Assembly: GCA_030639305.1 (NCBI GenBank)
Contig: DAOWCY010000220.1
Location: 1 to 11,728 of the forward strand
DNA: 11,728 nt
From: JAGLQA01 sp023135565
GTDB taxonomy: Bacteria > Acidobacteriota > Aminicenantia > UBA2199
Direction: 5' to 3'
A model generated the notes under the pieces. That model searched no databases and was not told where the DNA came from. It saw only the letters and a list, made by a program, of their open reading frames with translations. The position numbers and the translations under genes were made by a program. Below are positions 6,182-11,728 of the stretch, one piece after another (the first letter of the stretch is position 1; each line of letters starts with the position of its first letter).

Positions 6182-8125
6182 TTAAGCTGTGCGTCCGACT
6201 TCCTTTTTATAAAATTGCAGCGTCAGGAAAGCGGCTGTCATAAACAACAGCTCAAAGGCTATAAATAAAAAGAGACTGCGGGCCACCCCGGATGTAAAAC
6301 CATAAGAGTGCAAACCTACACCCAATAAGTTAACCCCGAACCAGGCCAAAGCTACAGCGATCACACCGACCACGGAACCGAAAGCCATGCCGTTCTCTTT
6401 AATCCAACCGGCCATTTTGGCGTGGAACAAGATAGCGGACAATAACAAAATTAACAGCGCGCCATTCTCTTTGGGGTCCCAACCCCAGAAACGGCCCCAA
6501 CTCTGATCCGCCCAGATACCGCCCAAAACAGTGCCGATAAAAGTAAACACGATCCCGAAAGCCTGGATAGAATAAACGGCCTGGAAGGTGTTTTTAAGCA
6601 CTTCTTTTTTCCCGGGGGAGAATATTTTTTGCAGGATGTAAACATGACCGATAAAACCGGAAAGCACTATCCCGGCGTAACCTAAAATGATAGTAATCAC
6701 GTGGGCGGCCAGCCAGAAATTGGAATCCAATACTGCCATCAACATACCCATGGTATCGCCTTCCATGGCATATTTACCGGCAATCATCAACATCACAAGA
6801 CCGGAGAGGCTGCCGGTCAATACGCCGATATTGCGCTTCTTAAAAAATTCCAGGATCATCCCTAAAAGAACGGTAGTCAACCCGGTAAAAATAAATGTTT
6901 CATAAAGGTTGGTCACCGGGGGGCGCAGCATAATATACATACGGGCAATCGTTCCCCACAAGTGCAGTACAAAACCGAGGCCCAGCAGCAGGAATGCAAA
7001 CCGGTAAAACCACTTTTTTAAGGCCACAAATGAAAGCAGCAGGAAAATAACGGAAAAACCGTAGAAAAATTTCCCCTTATAAAAAGGATCCACCCGGTTA
7101 TAGAAAACCTCTAAAGAGACGGCCCCGGGCCTGATACTTGCCCCGGTTTTCTCCCTGATCCGGGCGTTAAAATCTTGCAGGGCTTTATCGAAACCGGCCT
7201 GGTCCTCATTCATATAGGCAGTAACAAAATCGCGAACCAAGTATAAAAGTTTAGGGAAAGGCATGCCGGGAGCAATGACGGTATGCGCCATCAGGTTCCA
7301 GGAATGCAGCCATTTCTCTTCTTCTTGTTTGGCTTTGCCGCCGGGGGGAATAATGGTCAGGGGCAGTTCACCGTATAACCTGGACTTCTTCTCTAAGCGC
7401 CGCTTAAGGTACATTAACTCGTTCTCCACTGCCGACAGTTCTCCCGGTTCTTTGTCCTCGAGAGTGGATATGGCTTTCCATATCTTCTCTTTTTTTTCAA
7501 CCAAATCAAAAAAACTAAACTGCTTCTTATCAGCGGGCAGATCGAGCAAACGCAGTGTTTCACTTTCCTTAACCGCAAAATCCGGGTGGGAAAACACAAA
7601 ATCAAAACTGGACAACAATTGTTGGTAAATATAAAGTTTATTATAAAGGGCCAGGATTTCGTTTTCCACGAAGGGGCGATCTTTGGGGTCGATTTTCGAA
7701 GCTTTGATGGCCAATTGCCGCAGCGTCATCAGGCCCGGCCGTAACTGGGAAAAACTGTAACGGCCCCTGGCTTTCCCTTCACGCTTGACGTTTATGGATT
7801 CCAGCACTTCCTGGTTGGTGATAAGGAATACTTTGTCGCCAAAAGAATTTTGCGGCGTAAAAAGGACCCGCGCCAACCAGTTGATGGCCCGTTCACCATT
7901 GAATTTGCCCTGGCCGGAAAATTGTTTCAATAGATTCCGGGCAAAGGTATCTAAGGGTTTCAGCCGCCCTTCTTCCATGATAGCCAACTGCTGAAAATGA
8001 GTCAGGGAGGTGATTTCCGCGTAAGCCGGCGCGCTGCCTGCAGCCGCGCAAATTACTACAGCAATAACCATTGCTAACCAATTGGGTGCGGACGCCGCCC
8101 GCTTTTTGTTTCTAATTTCTATCAT
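6182..8125 (-). CDS. ccsA: cytochrome c biogenesis protein CcsA (System II haem handling/ligation)
   Basis: This 647-residue protein pairs a large periplasmic N-terminal part with a CcsA membrane domain. Residues 1-36 resemble a signal peptide or anchor (cleavage after AYA possible). Residues 37-350 are soluble and contain EEGRLKPLDTFAR (51-63), a pattern I associate with the long CcsA proteins of Planctomycetes and related groups. From 353 there are about eight or nine hydrophobic helices. The diagnostic tryptophan-rich haem-binding motif is WADQSWGRFWGWDPKEN (538-554). His388, His475 and His606 are likely haem-associated histidines. With ResB it forms the synthase that carries haem across the membrane and attaches it to CXXCH motifs, which suits a cluster encoding 32 of them. 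The start at 8125 has only a weak GAG ribosome site. The ResB gene ends 90 bp upstream, separated by structured repeat copy B. Confidence 0.9.
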   Translation of the reverse strand: MIEIRNKKRAASAPNWLAMVIAVVICAAAGSAPAYAEITSLTHFQQLAIMEEGRLKPLDTFARNLLKQFSGQGKFNGERAINWLARVLFTPQNSFGDKVFLITNQEVLESINVKREGKARGRYSFSQLRPGLMTLRQLAIKASKIDPKDRPFVENEILALYNKLYIYQQLLSSFDFVFSHPDFAVKESETLRLLDLPADKKQFSFFDLVEKKEKIWKAISTLEDKEPGELSAVENELMYLKRRLEKKSRLYGELPLTIIPPGGKAKQEEEKWLHSWNLMAHTVIAPGMPFPKLLYLVRDFVTAYMNEDQAGFDKALQDFNARIREKTGASIRPGAVSLEVFYNRVDPFYKGKFFYGFSVIFLLLSFVALKKWFYRFAFLLLGLGFVLHLWGTIARMYIMLRPPVTNLYETFIFTGLTTVLLGMILEFFKKRNIGVLTGSLSGLVMLMIAGKYAMEGDTMGMLMAVLDSNFWLAAHVITIILGYAGIVLSGFIGHVYILQKIFSPGKKEVLKNTFQAVYSIQAFGIVFTFIGTVLGGIWADQSWGRFWGWDPKENGALLILLLSAILFHAKMAGWIKENGMAFGSVVGVIAVALAWFGVNLLGVGLHSYGFTSGVARSLFLFIAFELLFMTAAFLTLQFYKKEVGRTA

Positions 8126-8149
8126 TTTTTATCTCGTTTGTTTATTTTC

Positions 8150-8217
8150 TTGCCTTCGGCGAGCAGGGGGCGCTTTTTAAAAAAACTGCCCCCTGCACCC
8201 CCGCAAAAACTTTTATT
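8150..8217. repeat. structured intergenic repeat, copy B
   Basis: The left flank TTGCCTTCGGCGA (8150-8162) is identical to that of copy A, and the right flank CAAAAACTTTTATT (8204-8217) differs from copy A by one base. The stem between them is GCAGGGGGC (8163-8171) with GCCCCCTGC (8188-8196) around a T-run/A-run core. The stem sequence is unrelated to copy A, yet perfect pairing is kept. The right end overlaps the TAA stop of the ResB gene by two bases. Confidence 0.65.
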
Positions 8218-9355
8218 AATTCATATTCCTGCGTTTTCTTAGTTTTACCAGGAAATGCACGATCAGCCCTAAGAAAATCCAGATACTGGATATATAAGGC
8301 AGCAGCCGGCCCGAATTTTTTACCACTGCCAGGATAGTATATTCAGTGCCGTCCCGGGCAACCTGGTAAGAAGATTGGAAAAAAGTCAAATCCGCAAAAC
8401 GCAGCGGTTTGTTCATAGAGATAATCACTTCCCGCTCGATGCCTCCTGCCGCTTTGATCTTAACCCTGCTTGCATAACTCTTAGGGATATTGGAGTTGGG
8501 ATAAAGTTTCACCTTAAAATCCAGCAGGGTCATATTTAGAGGCAGCAGGAATTTTTTCCTCCTGAGAGAGAAAAAAAATGTGCGCTTATTTACCGCCGCC
8601 GGGGTAGCCATGGAATCATTACCATACAACAACACTGCCTGCCCCGCTGCAGCGGAAGGCGCCTGGAAGATCAGACCGGCGATATTTTCACCGGCTTCCA
8701 CAGCCCGGGGCTTCTCCTCTAAAGCGCGGATACCCGATGCATTTATTACATTCCCGGGAGCAGCCGACGTCCCGGTATAAGAGGTGCAATTGTCATAATA
8801 TTCATTAACCTGCAAAACCAATCCCAATTCCGTCAGGTCGATGGTATCGCCGCTGTTCAAACCGGCGCTGTCCACGGCATAAATATCTCTGCCGCCCTTT
8901 TCCCATACCGCCAGTTCCCAGGAACGATGGGAAGAAGACATATTGCCGGTTTCTCCCTCTCTCAGCATCAGGGTCGATTCCACGGAAAAATAGAAAGTGA
9001 GAAACCCGCCTAAGAGCAGCACCATAATCCCTGTATGGGTAATGATATTGCCTATATTGGACAGTTTGAACTTGATGCGAAAGAAAAGAGAACCTAACAG
9101 GTTAAAGAACATTACGAACATAACTAAAACGGTGCCCGGGAAGGGAATGAAACCGAATATGAGAAAGAACCAGGAAAAGAAGAATTTCTGCTGCGCCTGG
9201 TAGAGTCCATGATCCGCCTGGTAAATCGTTCCCCAGACCACCAAAAACGCGAATAAAACCAAACAGACTACCGTCAATTTGAGCGAGGCGATTTTCTTTA
9301 GAAGTCCTATCATTTTATTTTTGTTGTTAGCTGCCGAATTGTTTGCTTGTGTCAT
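8216..9355 (-). CDS. resB: cytochrome c biogenesis protein ResB/Ccs1 (System II)
   Basis: This 379-residue protein has the ResB layout. There are three or four N-terminal membrane helices (about 25-45, 57-91 and 104-123), a periplasmic domain (124-350) and a last helix at 353-370 followed by a basic tail. Near the end, MNKPLRFADLTFFQSSY (314-330) matches the characteristic ResB motif before the final helix. ResB works with CcsA in System II maturation, holding apocytochrome and haem so that thioether bonds form at CXXCH sites. It is short for the family, because the periplasmic region is compact. The ATG at 9353-9355 lies 3 bp after the lipoprotein stop, so translation is probably coupled, with AGGAC inside the preceding gene as ribosome site. 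An alternative start at Met15 cannot be excluded. Confidence 0.88.
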   Translation of the reverse strand: MTQANNSAANNKNKMIGLLKKIASLKLTVVCLVLFAFLVVWGTIYQADHGLYQAQQKFFFSWFFLIFGFIPFPGTVLVMFVMFFNLLGSLFFRIKFKLSNIGNIITHTGIMVLLLGGFLTFYFSVESTLMLREGETGNMSSSHRSWELAVWEKGGRDIYAVDSAGLNSGDTIDLTELGLVLQVNEYYDNCTSYTGTSAAPGNVINASGIRALEEKPRAVEAGENIAGLIFQAPSAAAGQAVLLYGNDSMATPAAVNKRTFFFSLRRKKFLLPLNMTLLDFKVKLYPNSNIPKSYASRVKIKAAGGIEREVIISMNKPLRFADLTFFQSSYQVARDGTEYTILAVVKNSGRLLPYISSIWIFLGLIVHFLVKLRKRRNMN

Positions 9356-9358
9356 AGT

Positions 9359-9979
9359 TTATTGTCCTGTATTTAGAGTTAATGACCGGCTGAGAGCCTT
9401 AAATTTTTCTTTATTCTCCAGCAAATGGGATTTTTTGCCCGTCATCTTAATAAAGACGGTGGTGTCCTTATCCCGGAGGGTAATAACAGCAGCCAAAATC
9501 GAAGTATCTCCCGGTTTGGCCGTCACTGTGGTTAAATCGATCGCTACTACCGGCAGACCGCTTTCGGTCTTGAACTTTTCGGAACCGGCCAGGAACTTTT
9601 CCAATTTATTTTCTTCCATGGAGATATCGATCTGCCCTAACCATCGCGCCACATTAGCGTTAAGACCTCCGGCCGCGCCTTTCAGGGGAATAATCGTACA
9701 GGTGGATTTTTCTTGCCCGGCCTCGATAGAAAAAGTCGCGACGCGGAAACTGGAAGTGTTCTGCTCTTGCTTCCAGTCCTGCGGCGTATCCCAACTGTAT
9801 TTTGACCGGGCAGGCAGAGTCTTTTTCATTTGAGTGTGCGCCGACGTGACTGCCGGTTTAGTAGAATCATCTCTCTTATACTTGCGTACTTTGCCGTTTT
9901 CGCCGCAGGAGAAAAACAGTGCGGCTATTATAACCGTTAAGCAGCACAGCAGCCATTTTGTGTATTTAACTATTCTCAT
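9359..9979 (-). CDS. lipoprotein of unknown function in the cytochrome assembly cluster
   Basis: This 206-residue protein has a basic start, a hydrophobic stretch (9-23) and a lipobox ending LFFSC with Cys25, so it is probably a lipid-anchored envelope protein. A charged, low-complexity linker (28-56) is followed by a globular domain. The domain holds a WDTPQDW motif (62-68), a strand FRVATFSI (77-84) and LNANVARWLGQIDI (105-118). I recall similar domains near cytochrome-assembly genes in Planctomycetes-like genomes but cannot name a family. It has no CXXCH and only two cysteines after the lipobox cysteine at most, so it is not a cytochrome. It sits 3 bp before ResB and is surely co-transcribed with it. 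A role as an assembly factor or envelope partner is inferred from position only. AGGA lies seven bases before the ATG. Confidence 0.72.
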   Translation of the reverse strand: MRIVKYTKWLLCCLTVIIAALFFSCGENGKVRKYKRDDSTKPAVTSAHTQMKKTLPARSKYSWDTPQDWKQEQNTSSFRVATFSIEAGQEKSTCTIIPLKGAAGGLNANVARWLGQIDISMEENKLEKFLAGSEKFKTESGLPVVAIDLTTVTAKPGDTSILAAVITLRDKDTTVFIKMTGKKSHLLENKEKFKALSRSLTLNTGQ

Positions 9980-10000
9980 ACTTGATCCTGTTTTTTTTGC

Positions 10001-10067
10001 CTGTAAACGTAGAGGAGTAACGGAGAATCTCCGTTACTCCTCCTCGCTTCCGTTCGTTCTGTAAACG
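10001..10067. repeat. long hairpin bracketed by 9-bp direct repeats
   Basis: GAGGAGTAACGGAG (10012-10025) pairs perfectly with CTCCGTTACTCCTC (10029-10042), a 14-bp stem with a three-base loop. CTGTAAACG occurs on both sides, at 10001-10009 and 10059-10067, like a target-site duplication around a roughly 50-bp insert. It lies in the leader of the lipoprotein gene, between it and the tetrahaem gene, and on the minus strand is not followed by a T-run. Confidence 0.6.
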
Positions 10068-10092
10068 GTTTAACTCAAAAAGGGGACGGCGC

Positions 10093-10116
10093 CCCCACCC
10101 TATAAGGGGCCTGGGG
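10093..10116. other. nested GC-rich hairpin
   Basis: CCCCA (10093-10097) pairs with TGGGG (10112-10116) and encloses a second stem, CCCT (10098-10101) with AGGG (10105-10108); GCC is left as a bulge on one side. It is one of three structured segments in the 215-bp gap between the tetrahaem and lipoprotein genes. Its function is unknown. Confidence 0.35.
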
Positions 10117-10142
10117 AAAACATCTCCAACCAGGTTGACCGA

Positions 10143-10167
10143 AAAGTTTGTTTTTTCAACAAACTTT
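10143..10167 (-). terminator. hairpin after the tetrahaem cytochrome gene, possible weak terminator
   Basis: AAAGTTTGTT (10143-10152) pairs perfectly with AACAAACTTT (10158-10167) around a five-base loop, 28 bp past the stop codon of the tetrahaem gene. The minus-strand run after the stem is only a few T before CGG, so termination should be partial at best. A partial terminator or RNA-stability hairpin would make the abundant small cytochrome more highly expressed than the downstream assembly and membrane genes. Confidence 0.4.
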
Positions 10168-10194
10168 CACGAAGTAGTTAATAAAAAAGAACGA

Positions 10195-10683
10195 CTACTT
10201 TTTTTCCCTGTACGTATGGTCGATCTTTTTCATGTACTCTTTGAAATCAAAGCCTTTGAAATCAGGACTCTTCTTGTTATGGCATTCCTTACAAAGTGCT
10301 TCCGTAGGCATAACCATACCTGCTTCAATGGCTTTTTTCCTGTCTTTCATGACGCTCATTTTTTTGTAATCGGAACCCGGGCCGTGGCAGGATTCACAAC
10401 CTACCCCTTCGAATTTGGCGGCATTGGCATCGCCGGCTTTGTAGCCGCCTTTGCCGAAACCGGTGGTGTGGCAGGCCAAACATTCGGGATTCTTTTTGTC
10501 GGCGTCTGTTTTTAATGTTTCGAAAGCCTTGGCATGATGGCCTTTTTCCCATTTTTCCCAGACTTCGCCTTTTTTTGCTCCTTTGTGGCACATCTTACAT
10601 TTCTTTGAGCCGACGTAGTCGGCTGCATAGGCCAGTGAAAGCACAAACAGTAAACATACCACAAATACGACTAATTTTTTCAT
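10195..10683 (-). CDS. tetrahaem periplasmic cytochrome c (cytochrome c554-like)
   Basis: This 162-residue protein has a clear signal peptide, with a hydrophobic stretch at 4-19 and cleavage after AYA at about 20. Four CXXCH motifs start at residues 29, 68, 96 and 131. Their spacing, the opening DYVGSKKCKMCHKG, the GHHAKAF segment (48-54) and GCESCHGPGSDY (95-106) match the cytochrome c554 domain family. The protein is lysine-rich and soluble, so it is probably a periplasmic electron shuttle. Because it heads the cluster, it may take electrons from the two membrane c/b fusion cytochromes. AGGAGGT lies five bases before the ATG and a near-consensus promoter lies just upstream, so strong expression is expected. 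Nothing shows the hydroxylamine or nitrite chemistry of nitrifiers; the name refers to the fold only. Confidence 0.88.
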   Translation of the reverse strand: MKKLVVFVVCLLFVLSLAYAADYVGSKKCKMCHKGAKKGEVWEKWEKGHHAKAFETLKTDADKKNPECLACHTTGFGKGGYKAGDANAAKFEGVGCESCHGPGSDYKKMSVMKDRKKAIEAGMVMPTEALCKECHNKKSPDFKGFDFKEYMKKIDHTYREKK

Positions 10684-10718
10684 TTAGGACCTCCTCTTAT
10701 ATATTATTGTGAAAACAG

Positions 10719-10747
10719 AATATAACCCATTTAAAAACAAATGTCAA
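10719..10747 (-). promoter_or_regulatory. strong sigma-70 promoter of the cytochrome cluster
   Basis: On the minus strand a perfect TTGACA (10742-10747) is followed after exactly 17 bp by TATATT (10719-10724). The start would be near 10712, leaving a roughly 30-base leader with the AGGAGGT site. No clear promoter of similar quality was found before the other five cytochrome-cluster genes, so this one may drive them all by read-through. Confidence 0.8.
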
Positions 10748-10790
10748 CTTTTCCCGGTTCTTTTTTGGATTTATGGTGCCGGGAGCGGAC

Positions 10791-10852
10791 GGCGGGGGTC
10801 GCTCGCCTAAAATTCCTTCGCTGAAGCTGTAATGAATGGCGGGGGTCGCTCG
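10791..10852. repeat. 15-bp direct repeat, 47 bp apart
   Basis: GGCGGGGGTCGCTCG occurs at 10791-10805 and 10838-10852, between the divergent promoters of the cytochrome cluster and the cold-shock gene. The sequence is much more GC-rich than its surroundings. No function is evident; it may be a dispersed repeat or a regulator site. Confidence 0.6.
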
Positions 10853-10912
10853 TCCCTGCAAAAGCGCTGTGCTTATTTTCTCCCCGGGGTTGATAAGTTA
10901 CCGGGAAAAATA

Positions 10913-10941
10913 TTGACAAAAGATAAAAAGTACGCTATACT
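10913..10941 (+). promoter_or_regulatory. sigma-70 promoter of the cold-shock gene
   Basis: A perfect TTGACA (10913-10918) is separated by 17 bp from TATACT (10936-10941). Transcription should start near 10948, giving a leader of about 110 bases before the cold-shock start codon. Confidence 0.8.
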
Positions 10942-10947
10942 ACCATT

Positions 10948-11057
10948 TCAAAGTAAATAAGGGTGTGAGAACTTTTTTTCAAAAGATCAAATCTTTGTTG
11001 AACAAATTAGAATTTCGGCCTCTATTTACATGAAAATTTAAACAGGAGGCAAACATA
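10948..11057 (+). promoter_or_regulatory. long 5' leader of the cold-shock mRNA
   Basis: The predicted untranslated leader contains a hairpin with AAAGAT (10982-10987) paired to ATCTTT (10991-10996), extended by TTCAA/TTGAA across a bulge (10978-11002). It ends with a strong AGGAGG (11044-11049) eight bases before the ATG. Long structured leaders controlling cold-induced translation are known for cspA-type genes. Thermosensing here is inferred. Confidence 0.5.
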
Positions 11058-11258
11058 ATGCCCACAGGTAAAGTAAAATGGTTTAACGCCCAAAAAGGTT
11101 ACGGGTTCATCGAAATGGACAATGGAAAAGATATTTTTGTACATCACAACGCAATTAGCGGTGACGGTTTTAAGTCTTTAGACGAAGGCGAATCCGTTGA
11201 ATTCGATGTTAAGCAGGGTGACAAAGGCGATCACGCCGATAATGTCGTCCGTCTGTAA
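11058..11258 (+). CDS. cold-shock domain protein (CspA family)
   Basis: This 66-residue protein is a complete single cold-shock domain of usual length. It starts TGKVKWFNAQKGYGFI, carries the RNP-1 motif KGYGFI (13-18) and the RNP-2 motif DIFVHH (25-30), and ends ADNVVRL. Members bind single-stranded RNA or DNA and act as RNA chaperones, often cold-induced. An optimal AGGAGG site and a dedicated promoter precede it. It is transcribed divergently from the cytochrome cluster and is probably unrelated to it in function. Several paralogues per genome are common, so a specific csp letter is not assigned. Confidence 0.96.
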   Translation: MPTGKVKWFNAQKGYGFIEMDNGKDIFVHHNAISGDGFKSLDEGESVEFDVKQGDKGDHADNVVRL

Positions 11259-11285
11259 TTCCGGCAGCGTAGAATAATCAATCCC

Positions 11286-11314
11286 GGGCTGGCGCTGGTT
11301 AACAGCCCCAGCCC
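11286..11314 (+). terminator. strong hairpin after the cold-shock gene
   Basis: GGGCTGG (11286-11292) pairs with CCAGCCC (11308-11314), and an inner GCTG/CAGC stem closes a GTTAA loop. It starts 27 bp past the stop codon, the usual place for a terminator. It lacks the T-run that intrinsic termination needs, so it may instead protect the 3' end of the mRNA. Confidence 0.4.
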
Positions 11315-11368
11315 CGGCGCCGCATACAGAATCGGCTATCTGCCCCGGCGCCACTTTTTAGCCCCGGC
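11311..11368. repeat. three copies of GCCCCGGC
   Basis: GCCCCGGCGCC occurs at 11311-11321 and 11342-11352, and the shorter GCCCCGGC at 11361-11368. CTGCC (11340-11344) and GGCAG (11366-11370) could also pair. The GC content contrasts with the AT-rich sequence that follows. No gene was found from 11259 to the window end. Confidence 0.45.
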
Positions 11369-11470
11369 AGAATAGATAGTTTCAGTCTTGTTTTAGTAAT
11401 AGTAGTACTTCAACAAATTTTCAAACACCAGGGGGCTTTTTCATGATTTTTTTGGCTAAAAGTCAAGGGT

Positions 11471-11546
11471 GTTCTCGCTGCCGCGAGAACAGCTTTCAGC
11501 ATTCGGCATTCGGCACTCAGCACTCAGCTTTTGGCTATCAGCTTCA
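11471..11546. repeat. hairpin followed by a degenerate heptanucleotide array
   Basis: GTTCTCGC (11471-11478) and GCGAGAAC (11483-11490) form a perfect 8-bp stem with a four-base loop. Directly after it, eight 7-bp units run from 11491 to 11546, most fitting RGCNNTC: AGCTTTC, AGCATTC, GGCATTC, GGCACTC, AGCACTC, AGCTTTT, GGCTATC and AGCTTCA. The 7-bp period breaks a triplet frame and no ribosome site is present, so it is not coding. Confidence 0.65.
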
Positions 11547-11612
11547 TCTACTCTTTGCTTTCCTGTTGTGTTGATACCCTCCTATCGCAGCCGTTGGCCG
11601 CAACCAAACACA

Positions 11613-11673
11613 CCCCGTCGCTTCGGGGCAAAAAACAAAAAAAACCCCTCAGCGCCACCCCTCTCAAGAGGGG
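11613..11673. repeat. two small palindromic hairpins
   Basis: CCCCG (11613-11617) pairs with CGGGG (11624-11628), and CCCCTC (11658-11663) pairs with GAGGGG (11668-11673) around a TCAA loop. An A-rich run lies between them. The second resembles intergenic palindromes of the CCCCTC-loop-GAGGGG type that I recall from many bacterial genomes. No gene is supported here. Confidence 0.45.
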
Positions 11674-11728
11674 AATTTAAGCTGGTCAATCAATAATCGT
11701 TTAGAAATCTCCCAAACGAGACTTTTTA

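Noticed and set aside
6182..9355. System I (Ccm) cytochrome maturation
   Set aside because: No CcmE, CcmH or CcmABC genes are present; the tryptophan-rich CcsA and the MNxPL motif of ResB place it in System II.
9279..9833. 184-codon open frame on the plus strand
   Set aside because: Antisense to the lipoprotein gene and the start of resB, both of which have clear family or signal features.
11469..11696. 75-codon plus-strand frame at the right end
   Set aside because: It runs through a hairpin, the 7-bp array and two palindromes; the repeats explain the open frame and no start signal precedes it.

Overview
The window holds a six-gene, minus-strand cluster for multihaem cytochromes and the machinery that matures them. 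It is flanked on the left by toxin-antitoxin genes and on the right by a plus-strand cold-shock gene. The encoded proteins carry 32 CXXCH haem-attachment motifs: 4 in the small cytochrome, 17 and 11 in the two large ones. The lipoprotein, the periplasmic cytochromes and the ResB/CcsA (System II) assembly proteins suggest an anaerobic or facultative, Gram-negative-type bacterium. The CcsA has a long periplasmic N-terminal region of a kind I associate with Planctomycetes and related uncultured lineages, but the sequence alone does not fix the phylum.

Layout, left to right. Positions 1-213 hold no complete gene; there is a possible end of a truncated reading frame and a paired 18-bp direct repeat that looks like a mobile-element end. 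Positions 214-675 (minus) are a two-gene toxin-antitoxin module with a RelE/ParE-like toxin. Positions 877-1119 (minus) are a ribbon-helix-helix antitoxin with no toxin next to it, driven by a good promoter whose -10 lies in a near-perfect palindrome. Positions 1120-1301 contain two hairpins.

The cytochrome cluster is read right to left from a strong promoter at 10719-10747. The order is tetrahaem cytochrome c554-like protein, lipoprotein of unknown function, ResB, CcsA, a 17-haem c/b fusion cytochrome and an 11-haem c/b fusion cytochrome. The two fusion proteins are paralogues. Each has a signal peptide, a periplasmic multihaem domain and a C-terminal b-type cytochrome membrane domain of the FdnI/HydC kind, an architecture like CbcL of Geobacter. 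The likely flow is from the quinone pool to b haems in the membrane, then to periplasmic c haems, and on to a soluble carrier such as the tetrahaem protein. ResB and CcsA would attach the haems. No outer-membrane porin-cytochrome conduit or terminal reductase is present in the window, so the final electron acceptor is unknown.

The gaps inside the cluster are rich in structure. Two copies of a repeat share identical flanks around a hairpin whose stem sequence differs but stays complementary (5948-6010 and 8150-8217). There is a 97-bp tandem repeat (5984-6173), and a long hairpin bracketed by 9-bp direct repeats (10001-10067). To the right of the cluster, a cold-shock protein gene has its own promoter and a roughly 110-nt leader. 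It is followed by 470 bp without a gene that carries hairpins, GC-rich repeats and a heptanucleotide array.
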